Position numbers and translations under genes: made by a program. 64,000 bases of DNA. It comes from Anseranas semipalmata (lineage: Eukaryota > Chordata > Aves > Anseriformes > Anseranatidae). Under the pieces are notes generated by a model. The model did not search any database. It was not told the DNA's origin and saw nothing but the letters and a program-made list of their open reading frames with translations. The DNA lies in the NCBI GenBank assembly GCA_013399115.1, contig VXAA01003158.1:925474-989473 (forward strand). The letters run 5' to 3'. Below, in pieces: positions 48,201 to 59,205 of the stretch (the first letter of the stretch is position 1; each line of letters opens with the position of its first letter).

Positions 48201-51200
48201 GACTTTGGGACAGACACTAACTATCATGGAATTGCTTTAAACTGCCCAATTTCATATCTGAAGTAAACTTCATTATATATTTTTAATTGTGTTCTTTGAC
48301 TGTTAATGGAAGTTGTACTCGTAGCCTTTGAAGGATATTCCTGTGTACTCATGGTGCTCTAGAAGCTGTGGCTTGTATGTGGTAAGCCAGGGTTTGTTTA
48401 ATTTCTACTGGCAAGAGTAGCAAACTGAAAGTCAAAGCCAGTATTATGTCTGGGCTTTGGCTGTGGTATGCTAATCTCTGCTTTCTTTGAAAGATACAGA
48501 TGGTCTGACTGGGGTGGCAAGGGGGGTTAGTAAAATGTTCTGGTATCCTTGAGATGCACTCTGGTTCTCTGGAAAACTTTTTTGGTTAGTGTGTTAGACT
48601 AGTCTGTTTCTGAAATTAAATCTTTCCTTTGATAGTATTACTGCAAATCTGGTGGTCTTGCCTGTGTTGTTTTTAAAATTACATTCCTTTTGAGGAATGT
48701 TATCTAGGCAAGATGCAAAACTGGAAGTGAGCCACAATGACTTCCTGTAATTGTTGTGGGTTACAAAGCTGTATTTAAATGAAGTGTTAAGCTAAAGTTG
48801 TAGCATTAACCAATGGCAGACTTTAAATCCTAAAAGCGAGAGGGCAATGACAACTCATAGTGAGAATTAACTTCTTAGAAGCTTAACAATTGATTGAAAA
48901 TGGTTAAATTCTTGTATTAACATCTGACTTCTGTCACCTGGCTAAAAGCAGGGAACTTAATTTTCTTAAGTATGAAAATCCATTTTCTCATTCAGCTTTT
49001 ACATGTACGGCCAAGTGCTCATATCTGTCCTAAGTACTCTTTGGCACTATTATACTATTGCTGTTTCCCCTGCTTAAAAGGTTCAGCAGTGGGCAGGACG
49101 TGAAATTCTGGCCGGGGATCTTAATCTTGTAAGAACGTGAAAACTACATTTCCACAGGACAGACTTGTAACTGTGCTTGCTCAACAGAGTTTGAGTGCTG
49201 TCCCTGAAAACACTGCTTTCCCATGCTGACCTGAATGGCCGTGTTTGTGTATGTTACTGATCTAGTTTCCCTGTCCAGTATGGTCAGGAGGCTTTCCAGT
49301 ATATAGCAAGTCCAGTTCCAGAATGCCTGGTGCTGGCTCAGAGATGTGGCCACACTGTACAGAGCACAGACCCAGTTCAAGGGTTATGCTCCAGGTTGGA
49401 TTTGTTCAAACAGTAACGAAGGGGCGACTTTATCTTGGCAGACTTTCTGCTGGATCGAGTATCATTTGTTGCTCCTCATCCAGCACAACATTAGCAAGAG
49501 GTGGTAGTCGTCCTCTAGCGTGTGCTCTGGTTAACTTGCCAGAAATGTAGTTGCGCACTCGTGCCTCGACTGTCAGATATTAGTACACCGGGGTGGTCTG
49601 AGGAGCTAGATTCTAAAATGTGAAAAGGGTCTTAGAGCAGACAGAAGTCGTTCTTCTGAGCAGTCTTCTGGGCTGTAGTCAGTAGCTTCATCAGAGGGAG
49701 GTGCTGCTGCTGAAGTGCCAAGCAGTACTGTAATTTTATTTCTGCTCACACTGAGACTGCTGCAATTAGTATGGGACTAACTAATAACATGATGGTTTAC
49801 TGGGGGAAAAATTGTCTGCAGCTTTTTAGACTGCTTTGGATTCTATAGGTTGTAATGAATCCATATCACATTATTGAATTGACTTCAGCTTTGCATGTAA
49901 ACCTGCTGATGAAGCAGATGTGAGAGCTTTACATTAAAGAAAGTAAGAGGCATTTCAGGGTGAAAAAGTAGGTGTGTAAGTGCAGCTGACATACAGACTC
50001 CTAAATAAATGCCTGTAGCATCACTTCTTGTCACTACAACATCGAGGCCCAGTAGAGGAGAGAGAAGCAAATTGCTTATAAAATAGACCGGCTTAGCTTG
50101 GTAAGAATTGTTGTAAAAGGAGCTGGAGTGAATCTTCCAGTAGCAAGAGGTATCACCAAAACTGACTTGCATGGAAATGTCTGAGTATTTTAAGAGTGAT
50201 TCTGTGTTTCTCTTGGATCTAGTTGTGGTAATGTCAAGGATTCTCCTCCGTTTGTCCAAGTGTGACAATATTATTTGTAAATGTTTTTTTTCACTGGAGG
50301 AAGCTTCAGGTGTCATATTAAACATGATGCTTAAATATCTGTCACCTTGTCTAGAGCTGGAGACTGTACACATAAATGTTTTATACATAGTGCTCTTCCT
50401 GATTTGCTTATTTCCAGAGAAGTTCTGTGTAAAGGGGGAGGATTATCATTGATAGCAGATTACACTTTATATAAACTCTGTACTGTAGATCTTGGGACAG
50501 AGTGTGTATGTGTGTGTGTCTGTGCTGGGAGGTGGTAGTGGTACATATCTCCTCATCCCAGCCATGCTGTTCAACATTATACCATTGACTTGAGGAAAAA
50601 GACGTAACCAGAAGGTAGGAGGAAGCAGTTGTTGCTAAGCGCTTGAAATTAATTCTTAAAGAAAATATTCAAAATGTTAATTAAGTTGTGAACTTCTTTT
50701 TTAAAAGAAAACTGGTGATATATTTTCCGAACTGCCAAGAACTTGAAAACCTCACACGGTGCTTTTGAGATTGTAGCGTTGAAGGATAGGGTCATGGATG
50801 TCCCAAGCTTACTTATGTATTGGTTTGTATTCCACCCTAGAAAACCAGCAGACCTTCAAAATTTGGCTCCTGGCACTCATCCACCCTTTATAACTTATAA
50901 TGGTGAAGTTAAAACAGATGTGAATAAGATTGAAGAGTTCCTGGAAGACGTTTTGGCTCCACCAAAGTAAGTGTTAAAATGATAATTTGTCATCTTAGAT
51001 TAGATGGAGTGTTCTCAGAGGGTTTTTCTGTGCTAATTAAGTTCTTCAGCATCAGTAAACTGCAGATTAGACTTCGATAATAGCTTGGAGTTCTTGTTTG
51101 TCATACCTTTCCTCCCTCCAGCTCTCCCATCTTTTATATTAAAAGACATTTTCTTATTTTAAAATTGTCCTTTGTTAGTCCTGTCACCCTTCCTGTTACC

Positions 51201-54200
51201 TGCATTTTTCAGACTAAATGACTTTTCCTTTTGATGACTGTGGCAGGCCATTCTGATGATGTGTCCAAATAATGTAAATTAAGATGAGCCCACTATACAA
51301 AACTTGGCTCTGTCTCAGTAATAAACCATTGTGGGAATTGTTTTTTAGGATGTGTGGTGTCCTTTTGGAGACTTGTATGTGCAGTCATTCTTCTAGAAGT
51401 AAGGTGTTATTTAAGCTTCTAAGAACTTGTCATTTTCTTGTTCTCACCAGGAATATCAGTGAACGTTGTATTTAATATTCATTTTTTTCATTATTGTTTC
51501 CAGTTTTCTATAAGCAGATGGACAGTTGGTAATTGTACAGAACCTTGTGATTGCTAAATGCAAATTGGAAATATTTTTCTAAAAATTAATTCCTTTATAT
51601 TGGACATAATGATGAGTCCTGGAGATAGAGTATTTAGTATTTGGAAATTGCGGTTAAAAATACTGAACACTTCTTGAGATAATTAAATAACACAGCGCAA
51701 GCATGGGAAATGTGTTCAAGGTTTCTCTAAACTGTTTGCTTTCTTCTACCTCAACCAGGAGACAATGGCAAAATGCAGACAGTCTTTAGCAGAATGAACT
51801 GCTCTGTCTTTACTGTGTGGCAAGACTTTACTTTCTTGTTGAAAAATTTGAGGTCCATGGTTTTCTGGGACAACTGATACTAATTTGGCAAAAAAGCCGT
51901 CCTGTGAACAGAAAATGGGCAAGAGTATTTCATTTTTTTTTTGCCTGTTTGATCTGCCCTGTTGGCAGCACAGCTATGCTAGAGTAAAGGAGCTTTTCTT
52001 GTTGCCATGGGCTGTTTCAAACACTGTGCTTAAAGCAAATGCCTGATTCAGAAGGCAGAAATGTGCTTTGGTTTTCCTCTGAAAAGTTGGGTTTGAAAAT
52101 CTTTAACTTAAATGGAAGTGTGTGATATTACAGATAAGAAGCAAGTTTTCCACATTAATCTGAAAATGGATAAATTGATAAATATGTGATATAGAATCTT
52201 TTTTTAAAAAAAGGTCATTTCATACTACTAGTTAATGCATGATGATCATCATTCTGCTGAATGTGCTGTAGATCTACTGCTTTCTACTTTTTAGGTATCT
52301 AAAACTTTCTCCAAAGCACCCAGAATCAAACACTGCTGGAATGGATATATTTGCCAAATTTTCTGCATTTATCAAAAATTCTAGACCAGAGGCTAATGAA
52401 GGTAGGTCACTGGGGGGCTGATAGCTGTGCACACGTTACTGCATTTTCTTGTGTTGTTCATAGCTATGTGAAGCATCTCACAAATTTTAGTTCATGTTGA
52501 TGCACACTTGAGCAAGTGTCTTGAATTAAGCCTAAGGTTTAAAGTTAATGGTCACAGACAAAGATTTCAACGTTTATAAAGAGAACTTCAGTTAGGCAAT
52601 ATTCATCCAGAATTTCTCAGTTTCAGTGGCTGTTTGAATTTTATCACTTGAATGTTCTGTATGTCATAGTATATGTGACCAGATTAGTATGTGAACAACT
52701 TCTGTGTTCAGTGATTGTTTGCAAATGTATATAATCCTTCCATTGCATCGAGCTGAAATAAAGGTGCTACAGAAGACAAGGAGGAAACAGTGACTTTAAA
52801 ATATATGTACTCCGGCAGCCCATTCTTCCCTAGCAATAAGTGAGCATGTTACAGTGTTTACTGTTACTGACAGGATGAACCTTACTTGCTGCTGCTGGAG
52901 TACTATGGTAGCTCTCTCCCTGTAGTACGCACGAAGGGGGTGTCTCCTGTGACACCCAGAATGATGCACGAGTCTTGATCTTCAGCTGTTTTGGGATAGC
53001 AGTTGTTCCATATCTAGACTAGACCATAAGCTCCAAAAACTGATGTATGTGTCAGTCATGCTTAAACAGTAAGTACTACAGTTCTGATGCTTGAGATTCT
53101 TTCAGTGTGTCTGACAACAGGGACTATTCAGGATCAAATGGTTTATTTCCCAGTAAGACTGGTAAAGGATGGAAACATGAAGAACTTTAAAGCTCTTTGC
53201 ATGCAACTGTCTCTGCTTAGACTTATACTAAGCATGTCCTACATATGGCAGAGGAAATTGAGTGAGGAGGAGGATATCGCTCCCTTCTTGTACACGTTCA
53301 AGTCTCTTGAAGCTTGTGTTTTAAAAAGAACCATTCTGTCCACTTACTTTTCTTACAAGCAGGATACTTTAGTAGGATGTGCATGGGTTGTAAATGTCCC
53401 TGACATTGAAATTTCTCTGCAACAGCCACTCAAAACTCTTGAACTAAGTAGTAATGATTTTAACATCCAGAACCGAATTCCACGCAGAATTTAAACCATG
53501 CCCCAGCAATTGAGTTCCCATCCATTTGATGAGAGGCCTTACTGCACACCTGATATTTGACCTTTCCAGGACTGAGCGCTCCTATTCAGACTGATGTGTT
53601 GAGCTTTAGTTCATGTCAGTTTCTTTAAAGGATTAAGACCTTTCTGTGTGGAGAGAACGCAGTAGATGGAAGGTGAGAGATTAATAAGAGATAAAGAAGG
53701 TGCAATTAGGACTTTAAATCATTCAGTACAAGTCTTTTCTGCTCAACATTCTTGGAGGGAAAACTTAATTCAGGGAATCAGAATGCCTCTCTGCTGTATT
53801 TCAGTCCTAGAGTGGCAAAATATTTGTAAACATTCTTACCAAGAAATACTTCGTTTTTGTGGGTTATGCTGCCCTCTGCTGCTGTATTTCAGAAACCTCG
53901 AAACTCTGCATGTTTAGTTCTGCCTGTTAGCTGAGCATGTGGCATTAAACAGATTATGTTTAAATGAACAGCATAGCTTAATTCTAATTAGTTTAAGCCA
54001 GTTAGGAAAAGTCTTAAGAAACTGACATAAGCCACTTTTTAATCCAAAAATAAATGCTACTGAATGGTCTTAGAACATTTTAAATTAGTGCAAGCTTATA
54101 TGTAAACTAACTTTTAGATAACCTGCTTCTGTGTGATATTTAAAGGGATTGTAGTTCAGTTTGTGTTACTAGTGTTACAAGTGACCTCAATGGCAGTTCC

Positions 54201-55541
54201 AGCAGCGGTGTTGCCACAAAAATTGTGCAAGGACTAGAAATCCTTCACTGTATGATCTCTTCTGGGTAGCACAGTGATATGGATTTTGTATTTCAGATCT
54301 GGTACCAGTACCAATATTCTAAATGTTAGTTTGCTTTGAAACTTGCTTGCTGTGGTTTGGCTTTCTTTTCTGTTGTTAAAACTACTCTTTGCTCTAAAGG
54401 ATTAGAACGTGGTCTCTTGAAAACCCTCCAGAAACTGGATGAGTATCTGAACTCTCCTCTTCCTGATGAGATAGATGAAAATAGCATGGAAGATATTACA
54501 AATTCTACTCGCAAGTTTTTGGATGGCAATGAGATGACACTAGCAGACTGCAACCTGCTACCCAAACTACACATTGTCAAGGTAAATGGCTTGTATGTTG
54601 CTACATGACAACTAAGGAAAAAATGCTTATGGTCTATGACATTCTGGAGTCCAACTCATTTCAACCATGTGTAAGCTCCCATGTAAATTTAACTACAGTA
54701 TTAACAATACACGAAGGTACTATTCACAAAGGCTTTGGGGATAGAGCAGCTGAATTCTGTGAAGGTGTAAACCAATAGACAAGTCAGGTAGTAGGTGATA
54801 TAATGGGACAAGCTAAACCTCATTTTACAGCACCAACCAACATGGTCACAGGAAGAAGTTGCAATACTTAAATGAATGAGGTAGAAGAAGGAAATTGAAC
54901 ATCGTGTGACCAGGTAATGTTGAAGTGGATGTCCTCTTACACTTGTAGAGAAAACTGCTCTAGCAGTAACAAAGTAAATAGATCAATGCAGGGGAAAAAA
55001 AAAAAAGGGCAAGTCAGAAGTCTAGAAGGAAGGAGGTAGCACAAGATAACTATGGGAGTGAAGATGTGCCTATGTAATCACGGCTTGGTTTCTTTTCACT
55101 CTCTTCAATGATCTTCATCAGTTTTGTACTGCAGATGGAGCCACAGATTAAGCTTTTGCCTGGATGCAGAAGTATTTACTTTGGTGAGGACAGAATTAAA
55201 GACTACATGAAGCAGTATGCTACCAGGTCCAGGCATATCCCAGAGGGGCAGGTTCTACAGAATCTAGAAGTGACTCTGAGCATGTTGGAAGGGTTACATA
55301 ACAGGAGGGTGATGAGGGATGGAAAAACAGTTTAAGATGAAGTATGTACATTCATAATCTAATTCTTTTGTTCTAGGTGGTGGCCAAAAAATACCGCAAC
55401 TTTGAGATTCCCAAGGAAATGACAGGGATTTGGAGATACCTGACAAATGCTTATAGCAGGGATGAATTCACCAATACCTGTCCTGGAGACAAAGAAATTG
55501 AAATAGCTTACAGTGATGTAGCCAAGAGACTCACTAAGTAA
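45124..55541 (+). CDS. CLIC4: CLIC4 coding exons 2-6, lacking exon 1 (gene-level entry)
   Basis: CLIC4 is a soluble glutathione-S-transferase-omega-like protein. It can insert into membranes as an anion channel, and acts in endothelial tube formation, vesicle and actin dynamics, and TGF-beta signalling after nuclear entry (family knowledge). Exons 45124-45233, 50841-50966, 52295-52401, 54400-54581 and 55377-55541 give 110, 126, 107, 182 and 165 coding bases. They encode 229 residues plus TAA, equal to human residues 25-253. Visible features are the redox motif NCPFSQ (human Cys35), the hydrophobic segment [19 protein letters not shown] (putative transmembrane), cis-Pro motif APGTHPPF, the acidic foot loop [11 protein letters not shown], the [13 protein letters not shown] helix, the nuclear signal KVVAKKYR across exons 5-6 and the C-terminus [14 protein letters not shown]5 and CLIC6 are close relatives, but the wording is that of CLIC4. 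The start codon is not in readable sequence. Confidence 0.96.
45234..50840 (+). other. CLIC4 intron 2
   Basis: About 5.6 kb with GTAAGA and TTCCACCCTAG ends. It contains a T-run at about 47151-47168 and a short GT stretch near 50503-50524. ORFs of up to 167 codons on either strand show no recognisable domain and are taken as chance. Confidence 0.85.
50841..50966 (+). CDS. CLIC4: CLIC4 exon 3, 126 nt: cis-Pro region of the thioredoxin-like domain
   Basis: The acceptor GTATTCCACCCTAG precedes 50841 and the donor CCAAA|GTAAGT follows 50966. It encodes [20 protein letters not shown], then [21 protein letters not shown]. Compared with human as recalled, it has Tyr-Asn-Gly for Phe-Asn-Ser, Asp for Glu and Ala for Cys near the end. 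Phase 2 at both ends. Confidence 0.97.
50967..52294 (+). other. CLIC4 intron 3
   Basis: About 1.3 kb with GTAAGT and TTCTACTTTTTAG ends. It holds a palindrome ATGATGATCATCAT at 52239-52252, close to the acceptor. Nothing else recognised. Confidence 0.85.
52295..52401 (+). CDS. CLIC4: CLIC4 exon 4, 107 nt
   Basis: It encodes [20 protein letters not shown], then [15 protein letters not shown]. The only difference from recalled human is Phe for Tyr in KFSAFIK. The donor GAAG|GTAGGT follows 52401. The exon spans the linker between the thioredoxin-like and the all-helical domains. It enters in phase 2 and leaves in phase 1. Confidence 0.97.
52402..54399 (+). other. CLIC4 intron 4
   Basis: About 2 kb with GTAGGT and CTTTGCTCTAAAG ends. 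It contains a 135-codon open stretch at 53087-53494 that I do not recognise and consider probable chance. Confidence 0.85.
54400..54581 (+). CDS. CLIC4: CLIC4 exon 5, 182 nt: helical domain and foot loop
   Basis: The acceptor TTTGCTCTAAAG precedes 54400 and the donor CAAG|GTAAAT follows 54581. It encodes [40 protein letters not shown] and [20 protein letters not shown] plus K. Differences from recalled human are Gly for Ala at the exon 4/5 junction codon and Thr-Asn for Lys-Phe after MEDI in the foot-loop region. It enters in phase 1 and leaves in phase 0. Confidence 0.97.
54582..55376 (+). other. CLIC4 intron 5
   Basis: Intron of 795 bases with GTAAAT and TTTGTTCTAG ends. A 75-codon ORF at 55108-55335 (with ...[20 protein letters not shown]...) looks protein-like, but I do not recognise it and it has no clear splice partners. 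Confidence 0.85.
55377..55541 (+). CDS. CLIC4: CLIC4 exon 6, last coding exon with stop
   Basis: The acceptor TTCTTTTGTTCTAG precedes 55377. It encodes [40 protein letters not shown] and [14 protein letters not shown], with TAA at 55539-55541. KVVAKKYR, formed with the last Lys of exon 5, is the importin-binding nuclear signal described for CLIC4. Small differences from recalled human are Glu for Asp, Gly for Ser and Ile for Val. Confidence 0.97.
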   Translation: MVAKKYRNFEIPKEMTGIWRYLTNAYSRDEFTNTCPGDKEIEIAYSDVAKRLTK

Positions 55542-58500
55542 ACAGCATAAACAGCACTTGCAAAAGAGATGACTTCTTGCATATTCCATAATAATGCTTC
55601 TAACAGACTGCTCTTTTCATATAAGATAGGAATTTTTTGCATGAACTTGCAGTTATTCAAAGTTATGGTGGATAGACCAGGTACAGTAATTACCTAAAGT
55701 TTGCAGACTTAATTATAGGCTTGTTTCTCCTTACCTCTTTTCATAGCAAGTCTGAATATTATTAATGCAGTTATGTTAATATTGCACTGGGATAACTCTA
55801 GGTTCTTCAGTTTGAAGAGTTATCTTGCCCCTGCTACTTTTCTTTGCAAACATTTGGTCCCTGTCTATGAATTGGTCTAGGATACTGTCTTGATATATGG
55901 TACAAGGAATATTTATGTATTTTGGAATTTACTGCTTTTCCAGAAGATCTATACACAATTGTCATATCTACGACACATTGAACTGTACCTGTTCGTCTAT
56001 CCTCTTCACATATAGAAGGGAACTTATTATCCAGAAAAGCCATTTGCAGAATATTTGACAATGTGTGTGTGTTTTTTTTTTTTATACAAACAAAAAATTC
56101 TCTTGGATTTGAAATCACAGTAATAGTTGAGAATGGACTCAAATGTGAAACTCGGACTTGAATGACCTTGAACATCAGGAAGTTTGAATCTAGGCTTGTG
56201 CACTATGGCCAGAAGCTCGCAGTTCAGAGTTAGCATTTAGTTGTGTCTTCAAGAGTTTGAGATTAAAAAAAAAAAAAAAATTAACAGCCTACGTTTGTTC
56301 CAAATTCTGAGTTGCAGCAAATGAATAACTGTCAGGATGCCCTTTAACATCATCAAACCAAAAGAACTGGATGCTTGCCATCTGTTCACCTTAAAAATTG
56401 CAAGTGGCTTTCTTTTTGGTAGTTAAGAGCCTTTATTTTGTATAGGTCTTTCTGGTGATATTTTCTTAAAAATCTTTGCTGTCATAAACAAAACATGTAA
56501 ACATTAGCGTCCTAGTTGATAAATAGCTACTGTATGCGGTGAATAGCAGTGCAATGATTAGTGATACAAACCTGAACACTGATAGCCGTTAAAGTTGTAT
56601 TCTTTCTGGGAACTTTCGTAAGCTATTTTTTTCCGAAGAAAGCTGAAGTGACCTTTAAAGATAACATTTGCCTTAAATTATAGTATTCCTTTTTTTTTTC
56701 TGAAAGGAAGTTTATTAATTACTCTTGTAAAGAAATGGTGCGTGAAATCTAGTCTGTACATTGAATTTATCCTAATTGCTTGTCTGTGCACCTGGATTGC
56801 AACTTTGCATAAACATAATCATTGCACTACTATACATAATCTTTTTACAGCAACACTGAGGAATAGCACTGCAATTTTTTTAAACCAATTTTCAAATATT
56901 TCTAAACCAGGGGAATAGTCTTCTTGTTTAATGATTTTGATGCATGAAATAAATTGCTAGGTTATTTTTAAAAGACCATCATAAACAACTCCAAAGAAAG
57001 CTAGACTTATATGCCTATTTTTTTGTAAAGATACTTTTATATTTATCTGACTTTAGAAGCTGGAAAGTGCTATTCCTGGTAGGTTGTTCTTGGAATATTT
57101 AACATTCTGCAATAACATGAAAATGCTCACATAAACACTTTTATACACTAATTTTTTTGGTAAGCACTGGCTTTATGAAAACCAGCCTGACTTTTCTAAG
57201 CATCCTGCTTTTGCTACTTTATATACCCATGATGTTAGCTTGACATAGAAGAAGTAGAGTAAAAGATCTGTATTTGTATACATGGCTTGTGGTGCCTTGT
57301 CTTGCCTTCCTAGAACTAGAATTGCAATATAAAGGCAATTAGCAATCCTGTTACATGTCTTTCTAAGACAACCATAGATACACTTAGACCCTATTATGAC
57401 TTACTACAGGAGTGTTTAGACACAGAAAGAAAGTTCTGCAGAGTGACCTGGTTAGGAAGAATTAATTGTAGCCTTTTAATAATTACTGTATTCTAATGTC
57501 ACGTTCTCATCCTGAATAAAGTTTCTCAGCCATAACGATCCTTTGTAGGGGTTCAGTCGTTGATATCTAGAAAAAGGACTGAGATCCTCTTTGTTAGAGA
57601 AAAGCATTTTTAATGACATAGAGTTTAAAAAAAAAAAAAAAGCCCTCGTTATTTTGGTGCTCTTTGCCATCCTATAGTTAACCTTTAAAAACAGAGAATA
57701 GAAAGCAATGCAATTGTGGGCATGGTTTTGTTAATTTTTTAACTCTCCTTTAAAACCTGTATCTCAATGGCCCTTGGAAGTTGTCTGAGGTTATAGTAAT
57801 CAGGCCTCACTCTTTTTAAAAGCAAATTAGCCATCGTGTGCACACTTTCATACACCAGGCAACTTTGTGCATACGAGCATGAAAACACTTTCATGCATTT
57901 TTCTAGTGAGCGCACTGCCTGCATATCAATGCACACAAATACTTAACTTCTTAAAACACCAGGCATGTTGTCTTGTATAGATAATATATTCTCTCTACTT
58001 TTTAGGCAATCTTCAAACAATTGTAATGCATTATATTCAGCATTAAGTATTTTAATGATTGTGTCTGAAAGCTTGTAAACAAAGTTGAAGCTCTTGCTGT
58101 AACTAATGTATTTTTTTTATCTCAGTACAATGCAGTATTGAGTGTTGGAGCCTTTCCCTCATAGGTGTAATTCAAATGAGGGCCAGGTTAGTAATATCTA
58201 AGGCGATTACCATATGATAGCTGTTAACTGTCCAACGTGAAAGGAATTGGTAACTTTCTCGCTTCCTATTGCACAGCTTTGTTGTGTTGTGGCAGAAGCT
58301 GGCCAGCCTCTTGCTGGCTTCAGCAGAGTCCAGGAATCTAATGGAGGGTGAGCTGCTTTCACCTCTGTAGGTGATCTCTTCAGAGCAGCATAGTATAGCT
58401 AGGGTGGTGTGTAAAAGCCTTAGCGTCTGGTGTGGGTAGAGCACTTTCATCTGGCCCCAATCACCAGCCCCACATTAATTAAAAAAGCCCTTTCATAACT

Positions 58501-59205
58501 ATGTAAATTCTTGACTTCTGTCAACTTGTTTACAATCTGATCTTTAAATGCATTTTTAATTTCATCAAACAGCAATTAATCTACCCCCTGTTTAAATTTA
58601 AAATGATGCTTCTAGCCCCTTCTACAATTTAAAAACAGCAGTTACCCTTTCAAGTAGGCATTCCAGTTTGCGAGTTGGTTGCATGTATTAGCATGCTGAA
58701 TAACTTGCTCTACTCTCAAGCTGAAATATTCTTAATTTTCCATTAAAACAGGTGACTTCTGTTTCCTGAACATAAAGGGAAAATCCACCATCTTCACCCT
58801 GGTTTTGTGTGGGAGAACAGATTATAGTATATGCATGATTTTTTTTTCTTAACAAAGCTTTCCTTCTTGAAAAGATTCCTTGTGTACCCAGCTGCTTGTT
58901 GAAGGAGAGGCATGTGAACTTCTGAAACAGTTTCATGCACTCCAAAACTTTCCTATCCATCTACTGTTCACTGCTGGTCTTTGTAAATGCACCTCATGGA
59001 CAGTCACAGCTGTGTAGTTTGTACGTTTGCATTTTCCCATAAAATTGGTGTTTTTTCTGCAACGGGCATGTCTAAACTGATTGAGAGTTGCGTGCAGTTC
59101 CATGATAAGAAGAGAGATGTAATCAAGTTTTTATGCTAAAGTAGCAAATTAGCATTTCATATCAAAGGAACACAGACATGAATAAATTGAAGATGCCTGA
59201 GCCAA
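55542..59205 (+). other. CLIC4: CLIC4 3' UTR (long, end inferred)
   Basis: AT-rich sequence after the stop, lacking coding features. Human CLIC4 has a 3' UTR of roughly 3.4 kb (recalled), so a similar length would end near 59 kb. Candidate poly(A) hexamers are at 56948-56953, 57515-57520, 59181-59186, 59591-59596 and 59712-59717. An A-run lies at about 56264-56280 and a T-run at about 56073-56083. The exact end needs transcript data. Confidence 0.5.
59181..59186 (+). promoter_or_regulatory. Candidate CLIC4 poly(A) signal
   Basis: AATAAA about 3.6 kb after the stop, close to the 3' UTR length expected from human. Several other AATAAA copies compete. Confidence 0.35.

Noticed and set aside
49885..50388. 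167-codon minus-strand ORF in CLIC4 intron 2
   Set aside because: No similarity recognised, no splice or promoter context, and the competing + strand ORF is equally unconvincing.
50503..50524. GT/TG repeat in CLIC4 intron 2
   Set aside because: Short and imperfect; nothing beyond a weak simple repeat.
55108..55335. 75-codon ORF in CLIC4 intron 5
   Set aside because: Protein-like in places, but no splice partners, no recognised family, and it ends before the real acceptor.
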